Positions 19,633-27,784 of a DNA stretch of 64,000 bases are shown here, piece after piece. The DNA comes from Pseudocitrobacter corydidari (GTDB taxonomy: Bacteria > Pseudomonadota > Gammaproteobacteria > Enterobacterales > Enterobacteriaceae). Numbering within the stretch: the stretch's first letter is position 1; each line of letters starts with the position of its first letter. The stretch spans positions 4,316,583 through 4,380,582 of the forward strand of contig NZ_CP087880.1 of NCBI RefSeq assembly GCF_021172065.1, read 5' to 3'. Under the pieces are notes generated by a model. The model made no database searches and was not told where the DNA came from. It saw only the letters and a program-made list of their open reading frames with translations. The position numbers and the translations under genes are program-made.

Positions 19633-22600
19633 TTACTCGCCTTTACCTTTGAAGCGACGCCGGATCACGACAAAGAAGACAGGCACGAAGAAGATGGCTA
19701 ACAATGTCGCGGAAACCATCCCGCCCATCACGCCAATACCCACCGCATTCTGTGCGCCGCTCCCGGCGCCGTTGCTGATTGCCAGTGGCAATACGCCGAG
19801 GATAAATGCGAGCGATGTCATCAGGATCGGGCGCAGACGCATCCGCACCGACATCAACGTTGCTTCGATGATGACTTTGCCCTCTTTCTCCATCAGATCT
19901 TTGGCAAACTCCACGATCAGAATGGCGTTCTTGGCCGAGAGACCAATGGTGGTGAGCAGGCCAACCATAAAGTAGACGTCATTTTTCTGGCCAAAGAGCG
20001 TAGCAGCCAACAATACGCCGACGATCCCCAACGGTACAACCAGCATCACGGAGAACGGGATCGACCAGCTCTCGTAGAGCGCGGCCAGGCAGAGGAAGAC
20101 GATGACGAAAGAGATGCCTATCAGGGCAGGTGCCTGGTTACCTGACAGCCGTTCCTGGTAGGACATTCCCGTCCAGTCGTAACCAATGCCCACTGGCAGC
20201 GTCGAAGCCAAATGCTCCATCAGCGCCATCGCTTCACCGGTACTTTTACCCGGAGCGGATTCGCCCTGGATTTCCATCGACGGCAGCCCGTTATAACGCT
20301 CCAGACGTGGAGAACCGTGAGTCCAGTGCGCTGAGCTAAAGGTGGAGAAGGGCACCATTTCGCCATTGGCGCTACGTACGTACAGATTATTGATATCTTC
20401 CGGCAACATGCGGTACTTTGCATCAGCCTGCACGTAAACCTTCTTCACGCGACCACGGTCAATAAAATCGTTAACGTAAGCGCCACCCAGTGAGGCCGAA
20501 ATGGTCTCGTTGATGTCCGAAAGCGATACGCCCAGCGCCTGCGCCTTTTCCTGGTCTACATCGAGCTTAAACTGCACCGTATCTTCCAGCCCGTTGGGTC
20601 GCACACCTTCCAGAACATCAGGGTGCTGCATGGCTTTGCCCAGCAGTTCGTTACGCGCGGCGGTTAACGCCTGATGACCCAACCCGCCCTGGTCTATTAA
20701 CTCGAAGTCGAAACCGGTCGCTGTACCCAGCTCAAGGATAGGGGGCATGTTAAAGCCGCGCACAAAGCCATCCGTAATCTGAGCAAATGCAGCATTGGCA
20801 CGGGTTAAAATGGCCGTAACTTTCGATTCTTTCCCTTCACGCTGATCCCAGGGTTTCAGGCTGACAAACGCCATCCCGGCGTTCTGCGCCTGGCCGCTGA
20901 AGCTGAATCCGTTCACGGTAAAGACGCTTTCGACATCGGCTTTTTCGTTGTTCAGGTAGTAATGCGTCACCTGGTCGAGCACCTTCTGCGTGCGTTCCTG
21001 CGTCGCCCCTGCGGGAAGCTGAACGATGGTCATGAACACGCCCTGATCTTCGTCCGGGAGGAACGAGGAGGGAAGACGCAACGCCAGCATCACCATCCCG
21101 GCCACAATCAGCACAAAAATCAGCAGATAGCGCCCGGTTGAACCCAGAATCCGGCTCACACTGTCGGTGTAATGCCCTACGCTCCGTTCGAACAGATTGT
21201 TAAACCAGCCAAAGAAACCGCCTTTATGACCATGCTGTTCTGGCGACATCGGTTTCAAAATGGTGGCGCACAGCGCTGGGGTAAGGATTAACGCGACCAG
21301 CACCGACAGCGCCATCGCCGACACAATGGTGATGGAGAACTGGCGATAAATAGCCCCGGTCGACCCGCCAAAGAAAGCCATTGGGATAAACACGGCTGAC
21401 AGCACCATGGCAATACCGACCAGCGCGCCCTGAATCTGCGACATCGATTTTTCCGTCGCTTCCTTCGGTGGCAGGTGCTCCTCCGCCATTACACGCTCGA
21501 CGTTTTCCACTACCACGATGGCATCATCGACAAGCAGGCCGATGGCGAGCACCATCCCGAACATCGTCAGGGTGTTAATGGAGTAGCCGAAGGCCGACAG
21601 AATGGCGAACGTCCCCAGCAGCACGACCGGCACGGCGATCGTCGGGATAAGCGTCGCACGGATATTCTGTAAAAACAGATACATCACGAGAAACACCAGC
21701 ACGATCGCCTCAAAGAGCGTTTTCACCACCTCGTTAATGGATATTTTCACAAACGGCGTCGTGTCGTACGGGTAAACCACTTTCATCCCTTGCGGGAAGA
21801 AAGGCTGTAGCTCCGCCAGCTTCGCTTTGATGGCTTTCGCTGTGTCCAGTGCGTTGGCGCCCGTCGCCAGCTTGATGCCGAGACCTGATGCCGGGTTGCC
21901 GTTAATTCTGGCCACCACGTTATAGTTTTCACCGCCAAGTTCAATGCGCGCGACATCCTTCAGGCGTACCACGGAGCCGTCCGTGTTTACGCGCAGCGTA
22001 ACGTTCCCGAACTCTACCGGATCTTTCAAGCGCGTTTGCGCAATAATAGAGGCGTTAAGTTGCTGCCCCGGTATCGCAGGCGTGCCGCCGAGCTGTCCGG
22101 CGGCAATCTGGTCATTCTGCACTTTCAGCTGGTTAATGACATCGACCGGCGTAAGGCGATATTTATTCAGCAGGTTAGCGTCCAGCCAGATGCGCATGGC
22201 GTACTGTGCGCCGAACAGCTGTACATCGCCCACGCCGTTGAGGCGGCTGATGGAGTCTTTAACGTTAGAGGCCACGTAGTCAGAAATATCATCCTGCGTA
22301 GTGGCCGGGTTATCGGAGACAAAACCGGCCACCATGAGGAAGCTACTACTCGACTTCTCAACGCTGATCCCCTGTTGCTGTACTTCCTGCGGCAGCAGCG
22401 GCGTGGCGAGCTGGAGCTTGTTCTGCACCTGCACCTGCGCGATATCCGGATCGGTCCCCGACTGGAAGGTCAGGGTGATTGTCACGCTCCCCGCAGAATC
22501 GCTGGTGGAAGACATATACATCAGGTTATCGATGCCGTTCATGTTCTGCTCGATAACCTGTGTCACTGTATCCTGCACCGTTTGCGCATCGGCCCCCGGG

Positions 22601-22746
22601 TAGTTAGCGGAAATAGAAACCGCTGGTGGCGCGATGGTGGGATACTGCGCCACCGGCAGTTGCATAATCGCCAGCACGCCAGCCATCATCAGAATGATAG
22701 CCAGCACCCAGGCGAAAATAGGACGCTTAATAAAAAAGTTAGCCAT
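19633..22746 (-). CDS. acrF: RND multidrug efflux transporter AcrF
   Basis: AcrF is the inner-membrane proton/drug antiporter of the AcrEF-TolC tripartite pump, a close paralogue of AcrB. The protein is 1037 residues. It begins MANFFIKRPIFAWVLAIILM (TM1) and carries the proton-relay pair in GLLVDDAIVVVENV (about residues 407-408) and the conserved Lys in GLSAKNAILIVEFAKDL (near 940). Two large periplasmic porter/docking regions lie between TM1-2 and TM7-8. It follows acrE by 14 bases. In E. coli and Salmonella acrEF is weakly expressed unless activated. Confidence 0.97.
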   Translation of the reverse strand: MANFFIKRPIFAWVLAIILMMAGVLAIMQLPVAQYPTIAPPAVSISANYPGADAQTVQDTVTQVIEQNMNGIDNLMYMSSTSDSAGSVTITLTFQSGTDPDIAQVQVQNKLQLATPLLPQEVQQQGISVEKSSSSFLMVAGFVSDNPATTQDDISDYVASNVKDSISRLNGVGDVQLFGAQYAMRIWLDANLLNKYRLTPVDVINQLKVQNDQIAAGQLGGTPAIPGQQLNASIIAQTRLKDPVEFGNVTLRVNTDGSVVRLKDVARIELGGENYNVVARINGNPASGLGIKLATGANALDTAKAIKAKLAELQPFFPQGMKVVYPYDTTPFVKISINEVVKTLFEAIVLVFLVMYLFLQNIRATLIPTIAVPVVLLGTFAILSAFGYSINTLTMFGMVLAIGLLVDDAIVVVENVERVMAEEHLPPKEATEKSMSQIQGALVGIAMVLSAVFIPMAFFGGSTGAIYRQFSITIVSAMALSVLVALILTPALCATILKPMSPEQHGHKGGFFGWFNNLFERSVGHYTDSVSRILGSTGRYLLIFVLIVAGMVMLALRLPSSFLPDEDQGVFMTIVQLPAGATQERTQKVLDQVTHYYLNNEKADVESVFTVNGFSFSGQAQNAGMAFVSLKPWDQREGKESKVTAILTRANAAFAQITDGFVRGFNMPPILELGTATGFDFELIDQGGLGHQALTAARNELLGKAMQHPDVLEGVRPNGLEDTVQFKLDVDQEKAQALGVSLSDINETISASLGGAYVNDFIDRGRVKKVYVQADAKYRMLPEDINNLYVRSANGEMVPFSTFSSAHWTHGSPRLERYNGLPSMEIQGESAPGKSTGEAMALMEHLASTLPVGIGYDWTGMSYQERLSGNQAPALIGISFVIVFLCLAALYESWSIPFSVMLVVPLGIVGVLLAATLFGQKNDVYFMVGLLTTIGLSAKNAILIVEFAKDLMEKEGKVIIEATLMSVRMRLRPILMTSLAFILGVLPLAISNGAGSGAQNAVGIGVMGGMVSATLLAIFFVPVFFVVIRRRFKGKGE

Positions 22747-22760
22747 TTCGTCGTCTTACC

Positions 22761-23915
22761 TTACTGCGCTGATGGTGGAGTCGATTCATCGCTAACGGTG
22801 GTCACCTTCGCGCCGGGATGCACTTTCTGCAAACCGCTAACGATGACCTTTTCACCCGCTTTTAGCCCGTCGCTAATCAACCACTGGTCGCCAATAGCCT
22901 GCGCAGCGACAACGTTGCGCGTCTCAACGGTGTTGTCGTTATTCACCACCATCACGGTGGCATCGCCGCGCGGCGTACGCGTTACGCCCTGTTGCGGAAC
23001 CAGCATGGCATTTGGCTGTGTGCCTTCATCAACGCGTGCACGTACAAACATCCCCGGCAGCAGCGTGTGCTGTGGGTTCGGGAAGACGGCGCGAAGAGTA
23101 ATAGAACCAGTGCTTTCATCGACGGTGACATCGGAGAACTGCAGCGTGCCTTTCAGCGGATAAGGCTGGCCATTCTCCATCAGCAGTTCCACATTGCTGG
23201 CGGTATTCTCTTTTTGCAGATTACCCTGCTCGACGGACTGTTTCAGGCGCATAAAGTCGCTGCTGGACTGTGTTACGTCGACATAGATAGGGTCTAACTG
23301 TTGTACGGTTGCCAGCTCGGTGGTTTGCCCGTTCGTCACCAGCGCGCCTTCCGTCACATTGGATTTGCCAATACGTCCACCGATCGGCGAAGTCACTTTG
23401 GTATAAGCCAGATTGATGCGCGCGCTCTCCACCGATGCTTTGGCGGCAACGACCACCGCATCCGCCTGACGCGCGTCGGCAATGGCCTGATCGTACTCTT
23501 GCTGGCTGATGTATTTGGTTCCCACCAGCGGCATATAACGTTTCACCGTCAGGTGGGCAATCTGCGCGGCGGCTTCACTTTTCCCCAGTTCGGCCTTCGC
23601 GCTGTCGTAATCAGCCTGATAGGTTGCCGGGTCAATTTGATACAGCGATTGCCCCGCTTCGACGTCGCTGCCTTCCGTGAAGTGGCGTTGCAGGATGATG
23701 CCGCTGACCTGCGGACGGACCTGGGCGACGCGGAATGCGGATGTGCGACCTGGTAGTTCTGTCGTTACGGCGAGCGGTGCCGTTTTGACGATATGAACGG
23801 TAACCTGCGGCTCAGGGATATGGCCCTGCTGCGTGTTTTGTTCATCACAAGCAGAAAGTAAAGTGGCCGACATGATGAAGATGGGCAGGAGTGAAAACCT
23901 GGCGTGTTTCGTCAT
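22761..23915 (-). CDS. acrE: Efflux pump periplasmic adaptor lipoprotein AcrE
   Basis: AcrE is the membrane fusion protein linking AcrF to TolC. The protein is 384 residues. A lipoprotein signal ends in the lipobox LLSAC with Cys at residue 23. The usual hairpin, lipoyl and beta-barrel domains follow: TELPGRTSAFRVAQVRPQVSG, then the coiled-coil AKAELGKSEAAAQIA...ADAVVVAAKASVESARINL, then SPIGGRIGKSNVTEGALV. It is the first gene of the acrEF operon and is divergent from acrS. Confidence 0.96.
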   Translation of the reverse strand: MTKHARFSLLPIFIMSATLLSACDEQNTQQGHIPEPQVTVHIVKTAPLAVTTELPGRTSAFRVAQVRPQVSGIILQRHFTEGSDVEAGQSLYQIDPATYQADYDSAKAELGKSEAAAQIAHLTVKRYMPLVGTKYISQQEYDQAIADARQADAVVVAAKASVESARINLAYTKVTSPIGGRIGKSNVTEGALVTNGQTTELATVQQLDPIYVDVTQSSSDFMRLKQSVEQGNLQKENTASNVELLMENGQPYPLKGTLQFSDVTVDESTGSITLRAVFPNPQHTLLPGMFVRARVDEGTQPNAMLVPQQGVTRTPRGDATVMVVNNDNTVETRNVVAAQAIGDQWLISDGLKAGEKVIVSGLQKVHPGAKVTTVSDESTPPSAQ

Positions 23916-24039
23916 TGCTGTTCCTTAAAAACCGACGCTCGCTATTTACCGTCAAAAGGAAATAGAGACGAGATGTTGAAGAAATAAACAGTGCGCTATC
24001 CTACAAATAATGGAGTGGTGATGTAAATCTTAGTTATTT

Positions 24040-24172
24040 ATTCATGGGGTGAAAGGCACGCAAACATAAAAATAAACGGCGTAATACGGGCGCAATATAT
24101 TCATGGGGTGAATTGATTAATGTGATTTATTATTTGCGCTTATAGTTGTAAAGTTGTTTTTCCCGAGGTGAA
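24040..24172. promoter_or_regulatory. Evenly spaced repeats in the acrE-acrS control region
   Basis: ATTCATGGGGTGAA occurs exactly at 24040-24053 and 24099-24112, and a diverged copy (10 of 14 matches) lies at 24159-24172. The copies start 59 and 60 bases apart, and each intact copy contains the short inverted pair TTCA...TGAA. This is the 318-base divergent gap that must hold the acrEF and acrS promoters. The repeats could be operators for AcrS or another regulator; none is proven. Confidence 0.5.
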
Positions 24173-24233
24173 TTAAAAATAAAATAATGTCATCATTATA
24201 TCTTCTCTGACGTATTATATGAAGGGTGGCGCG

Positions 24234-24890
24234 ATGGCGCGAAAAACCAAAGAAGAAGCGCTTAAAACGCGGCAGCAGCTGATTGAAATGGCCATCATCC
24301 TGTTTGCGGAGTATGGGTTTTCTAACACGACGCTCAACGACATTGCCGATGCGGCCCAGGTCACGCGCGGCGCCATCTACTGGCACTTCGAAAACAAAGT
24401 GCAGCTCTTTAATGAGATTTGGCAGCAGCAACCTGCGCTAGGCGATCTTATCGATAGCCAACTCTCAGGGCATTGGGATGAAAATCCCCTGATGCAGATG
24501 CGAGAAAAACTCATTGTTGGTTTGCAATATATCGCCAGCAATCCGCGTCAGCGCGCGTTAATGCAAATTTTGTATCATAAATGCGAATTTTATGAAGATA
24601 TGTTATCGGAGACATATATTCGCGAGAAGATTGGTTTTAATCATAATCATATGCGGGAATTATTGGTGCGTGCCATTGCCTGTGGACAAGCATCGCACAC
24701 ATTAGATCTGGATGTGATATTAGTTATTCTTCATGGCTGCTTTAGCGGTATTATCAAAAACTGGCTGATGAAAATGTCATCCTATGATTTATTTCAGCAG
24801 GCCCCCCTGCTGGTGGATAATACTCTTCGACTTATCGCCAGTAATTATAATTCTAGTGAATGGCTTATCGTTGCAGACAAGGCAGGGTAA
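24234..24890 (+). CDS. acrS: TetR-family repressor AcrS (EnvR)
   Basis: AcrS is a TetR-family regulator of the neighbouring acrEF genes and, in E. coli, of acrAB. The chosen ATG gives 218 residues starting MARKTKEEALKTRQQLIEMA; an ATG five codons upstream lacks a ribosome site, while AAGGGTGG precedes the chosen one. The N-terminal helix-turn-helix TTLNDIADAAQVTRGAIYWHFENKVQLFNE (about residues 32-61) is canonical. The C-terminal ligand domain diverges more. The gene is more AT-rich towards its 3' end. Confidence 0.93.
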   Translation: MARKTKEEALKTRQQLIEMAIILFAEYGFSNTTLNDIADAAQVTRGAIYWHFENKVQLFNEIWQQQPALGDLIDSQLSGHWDENPLMQMREKLIVGLQYIASNPRQRALMQILYHKCEFYEDMLSETYIREKIGFNHNHMRELLVRAIACGQASHTLDLDVILVILHGCFSGIIKNWLMKMSSYDLFQQAPLLVDNTLRLIASNYNSSEWLIVADKAG

Positions 24891-24931
24891 TGGTGAAATC
24901 CCAATACCCTCTGATTTTTTTTCGCTTCACG

Positions 24932-25099
24932 TCACTCAGACAGTTCGCTGCAGTTCACCAGCTTTAACGGATTGACCGAGTTCATGTTTCTGCACTTGTC
25001 CGTTTCCGTTGCCAGCAGCTCTATCCACTGCATCACCACCGCATCGAAGAAGAACATAAACAGCGCGAAAACGACAAGCCAACCGTATTTGCGAATCAT
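24932..25099 (-). CDS. yhdU: Small membrane protein YhdU
   Basis: The chosen start gives 55 residues beginning MIRKYGWLVVFALFMFFFDAVVMQWIELLATET, with one N-terminal transmembrane segment and a short Cys-containing polar tail (DKCRNMNSVNPLKLVNC). It matches E. coli YhdU, of unknown function. AGGG lies seven bases upstream of this ATG; the longer frame upstream has no support. It is convergent with acrS. Confidence 0.82.
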   Translation of the reverse strand: MIRKYGWLVVFALFMFFFDAVVMQWIELLATETDKCRNMNSVNPLKLVNCSELSE

Positions 25100-25191
25100 G
25101 AGCCAACCCTGGTATTGGTAACGTGAATGGCAGCAATATACACGAAAATGAAGGGCAGGAAAGCGGGGGAAGAGTGGTTTTACAGACAATA

Positions 25192-25227
25192 AAAAAGGCG
25201 CGTCCCCATGCCGAGTAGCGCCTTTTT
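25192..25227 (-). terminator. Terminator of dusB-fis
   Basis: AAAAAGGCG[C] and GCGCCTTTTT flank a 16-base loop and form a stem with A-run and T-run on its sides, about 20 bases after the fis stop. The symmetric tracts would allow termination from both directions. Confidence 0.8.
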
Positions 25228-25245
25228 ATCCGTCATGAACGAAAC

Positions 25246-25542
25246 TTAGTTCATGCCGTATTTTTTCAGTTTTTTACGCAGCGTACCGCGGTTGATCCCC
25301 ATCATGAGAGCAGCACGGGTTTGGTTACCGCGGGTGTATTGCATCACCATGTCCAACAGGGGCTGTTCTACTTCAGCCAGTACCAGCTCATACAGATCAT
25401 TAACATCCTGACCATTCAGTTGAGCAAAATAGTTCTTCAGTGCCTGTTTAACCGAGTCACGCAGGGGCTTTTGAGTTACCTGATCCTGAGAGTTAACGGT
25501 TGAAACGGTCAGTACGTCAGAATTTACGCGTTGTTCGAACAT
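25246..25542 (-). CDS. fis: DNA-binding protein Fis
   Basis: Fis is the small nucleoid protein that bends DNA, activates rRNA P1 promoters and acts in recombination. The protein is 98 residues, identical in length to E. coli Fis. The N-terminal beta-hairpin arms (residues 10-26), the dimer helices ([29 protein letters not shown]) and the C-terminal helix-turn-helix [26 protein letters not shown] are all present. It is co-transcribed with dusB, 24 bases downstream. The same window holds one of its main targets, the rRNA P1 promoter. Confidence 0.98.
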
Positions 25543-25566
25543 AGTTCTGTCAGCTCTTTATTTCTA

Positions 25567-26532
25567 TTACGCAAAATTTTCGAAGTATGCCTCCAACGCC
25601 TCCAGCTGTTCGCTGGCATCCTCAATGGCGTTGAATGTGCGCCGAAACTGGTCATCTGGAGCGTGCTCCTGGAGATACCAGGAGACGTGTTTGCGTGCAA
25701 TTCGGTACCCTTTTGCCTGACCATAAAAGTCGTGCAACTCCCGAACATGCGCACAAAGTAAGCGCTTAATCTCTGCCAGAGGCAGAGGGGGCAGCAGCTC
25801 CCCAGTGTCCAGATAATGCTGGATTTCCCGAAAGATCCAGGGTCTTCCCTGAGCTGCGCGGCCTATCATCAGGGCATCAGCCCCCGTATAGTCCAGTACA
25901 GCTCTGGCTTTAAGCGGGTCAGTAATGTCGCCATTCGCGATAACCGGAATGGAAACTTTCTGCTTAACTGCCCGAATACTGTCGTACTCAGCTTCACCAT
26001 TAAACAAACAGGCGCGTGTGCGTCCGTGAATCGTCAGGGCCTGAATGCCACAATCTTCAGCCAGTTGGGCAATTTCTTCACAGTTACGGTGCTCAGGAGC
26101 CCAGCCAGTGCGAATTTTGAGTGTTACGGGAACGTCCACTGCCTTCACGACCGCGGTCAGGATAGACTGCACCTGGTCCGGATACTGCAGTAGGGCTGAG
26201 CCCGCGAGCTTGCGATTCACTTTCTTTGCTGGACAGCCCATATTGATATCAATAATTTGGGCGCCGCTTTCCACATTAATGCGTGCGGCCCATGCCATCT
26301 CTTCAGGATCGCTACCGGCGATTTGCACGGTTCGGATACCTGGTTCATCAACGTGCACCATCCGTAAGCGAGACTTATCACTCTCCCAAACCTGCGGGTT
26401 AGAGGACATCATCTCGGAAACGGTTAAACCTGCTCCCATCTCATAGCACAGCGTCCGGAATGGTCTGTCAGTGATGCCAGCCATTGGCGCTGCGATCAGG
26501 CGATTTCTGAGCTGATAGTGTCCGATGCGCAT
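25567..26532 (-). CDS. dusB: tRNA-dihydrouridine synthase B
   Basis: DusB is a flavoenzyme that reduces uridine 17 in tRNA to dihydrouridine. The protein is 321 residues. The FMN-binding TIM barrel starts APMAGITDRPFR; INMGCPAKKVNRK near residue 96 carries the catalytic Cys; KIRTGW and HGRTR line the active site; ANGDI and GADALMIGRAAQG close the phosphate site. It is the first gene of the growth-phase-regulated dusB-fis operon. Confidence 0.97.
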   Translation of the reverse strand: MRIGHYQLRNRLIAAPMAGITDRPFRTLCYEMGAGLTVSEMMSSNPQVWESDKSRLRMVHVDEPGIRTVQIAGSDPEEMAWAARINVESGAQIIDINMGCPAKKVNRKLAGSALLQYPDQVQSILTAVVKAVDVPVTLKIRTGWAPEHRNCEEIAQLAEDCGIQALTIHGRTRACLFNGEAEYDSIRAVKQKVSIPVIANGDITDPLKARAVLDYTGADALMIGRAAQGRPWIFREIQHYLDTGELLPPLPLAEIKRLLCAHVRELHDFYGQAKGYRIARKHVSWYLQEHAPDDQFRRTFNAIEDASEQLEALEAYFENFA

Positions 26533-26571
26533 GAGTTAAGAAATGACCATACTGTGACTGCAAGGCGGCGT

Positions 26572-26600
26572 ATATTACGCATTTTTTGGACGAGATGAAA
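26572..26600 (-). promoter_or_regulatory. Predicted dusB-fis promoter
   Basis: On the minus strand TTTCAT and TAATAT are separated by 17 bases and followed by a GC-rich discriminator (ACGCCGCC), the layout known for the stringently controlled fis promoter of E. coli. The AT-rich upstream DNA (to about 26760) is where Fis and IHF sites lie in E. coli. The rest of the 358-base gap to prmA shows no gene. Confidence 0.7.
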
Positions 26601-26813
26601 GGCCAAACTTTGAGCAATCAGATGTTGTAGATCAATGAATCGCAGCTCAAAGGATAGTCAAAAAATAAATATCTTTAATAATCATGAAATTAATTCGAGA
26701 TGGATATTTTGTGCTCAACCATAAAAAGGTAAAACTTCTCGTTTTTTCTTACTTCTCATGGGGCAAGCACGGCACAAAACGCTGTATTTATGAGCAAAAA
26801 GAGGGGGGTATAG

Positions 26814-26829
26814 TGCGATCTGGATCGCA
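26814..26829. repeat. Perfect palindrome between dusB promoter region and prmA
   Basis: TGCGATC-TG-GATCGCA is a perfect seven-base inverted repeat with a two-base spacer. It lies about 60 bases past the prmA stop and far upstream of dusB. It may be an operator; it does not look like a terminator because no T-run follows. Confidence 0.35.
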
Positions 26830-26863
26830 TTTATCGCCATTGTCAGCAGGAATGAGGGAGTAA

Positions 26864-26883
26864 GGCGGCCCGGACAGGCCGCC
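26864..26883 (-). terminator. GC-rich hairpin after prmA
   Basis: GGCGGCC, six bases and GGCCGCC form a strong seven-pair hairpin seven bases after the prmA stop. No convincing T-tract follows on the minus strand, so it may be a weak terminator or a 3' end stabiliser. Confidence 0.45.
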
Positions 26884-26890
26884 TGAAGGC

Positions 26891-27772
26891 TTACTTCTTA
26901 CGGCCGGTGATGCGACACCATTCTTCTTTCTCGACCACTGCGTCGAGGTTGAAAAGGTCAGCGTAAGCTTCACATACGCTTTCCGCCTGGCTTGCCAGAA
27001 TACCGGAAAGGCCCAACAGACCGCCTGTAACCGGCAGCACGCTGATTAACGGGGCCAGCTCGCGTAATGGGCCTGCGAGGATGTTAGCGACCACCACATC
27101 CGCTTTCATGGCGTCTGGCTGGTCCTGCGGCAGATAAAGTTCCAGACGCTCAGAGACGCCGTTACGTTCGGCGTTATCGCGGCTGGCCTGAATTGCCTGT
27201 GGGTCGATATCAATACCGATGGCTTTTGCCGCGCCGAGCTTCAGCGCAGCGATGGCCAGAATGCCTGAGCCACAGCCGAAATCGATAACGGTTTTGCCCG
27301 CCAGATCGAGCCCGTCGAGCCACTGCAAGCACAGGGAGGTTGTCGGGTGTGTCCCGGTACCAAACGCCAGGCCAGGGTCGAGCATCACGTTAACGGCGTT
27401 TGCATCCGGCACATCGCGCCAGCTCGGGCAAATCCACAGGCGCTCGCCGAAACGCATCGGGTGGAAGTTATCCATCCACTCGCGTTCCCAGTCTTTGTCT
27501 TCCAGTTGCTCGATTTTATGAGCAAAACCGGCGCCCAGTAGCGGATGCAGTTCCAGGGCGGCAACCACCTCTTTCATGTCGGTTTCTGCGTCGAACAGGC
27601 CGATAACGTCCGTATCGCCCCACAGGCGGGTTTCACCCGGCAGCGGCTCAAACACCGGCGTATCGTGTGTATCCTGGAAGGTGATGGAGACGGCGCCCGT
27701 TTCCATCAGCGCATCGCTTAAGTCCTCAGCGTTCGCGCCGCTGGTGTTCAGTTTCAGTTGGATCCATGGCAT
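26891..27772 (-). CDS. prmA: Ribosomal protein L11 methyltransferase PrmA
   Basis: PrmA trimethylates several amino groups of ribosomal protein L11 using S-adenosylmethionine. The protein is 293 residues. An N-terminal L11-recognition domain (about residues 1-100) is joined by a linker to a Rossmann methyltransferase core with DPGLAFGTGTHPTT, the SAM motif DFGCGSGILAIAAL near residue 163, and VVANILAGPL. It lies 12 bases after panF, the conserved panF-prmA pair of enterobacteria. Confidence 0.96.
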   Translation of the reverse strand: MPWIQLKLNTSGANAEDLSDALMETGAVSITFQDTHDTPVFEPLPGETRLWGDTDVIGLFDAETDMKEVVAALELHPLLGAGFAHKIEQLEDKDWEREWMDNFHPMRFGERLWICPSWRDVPDANAVNVMLDPGLAFGTGTHPTTSLCLQWLDGLDLAGKTVIDFGCGSGILAIAALKLGAAKAIGIDIDPQAIQASRDNAERNGVSERLELYLPQDQPDAMKADVVVANILAGPLRELAPLISVLPVTGGLLGLSGILASQAESVCEAYADLFNLDAVVEKEEWCRITGRKK

Positions 27773-27784
27773 GGCAAAAACTCT

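Noticed and set aside
22036..23163. Antisense reading frame (375 residues) across the acrE-acrF junction
   Set aside because: It spans two real genes on the other strand and has no domain or ribosome site.
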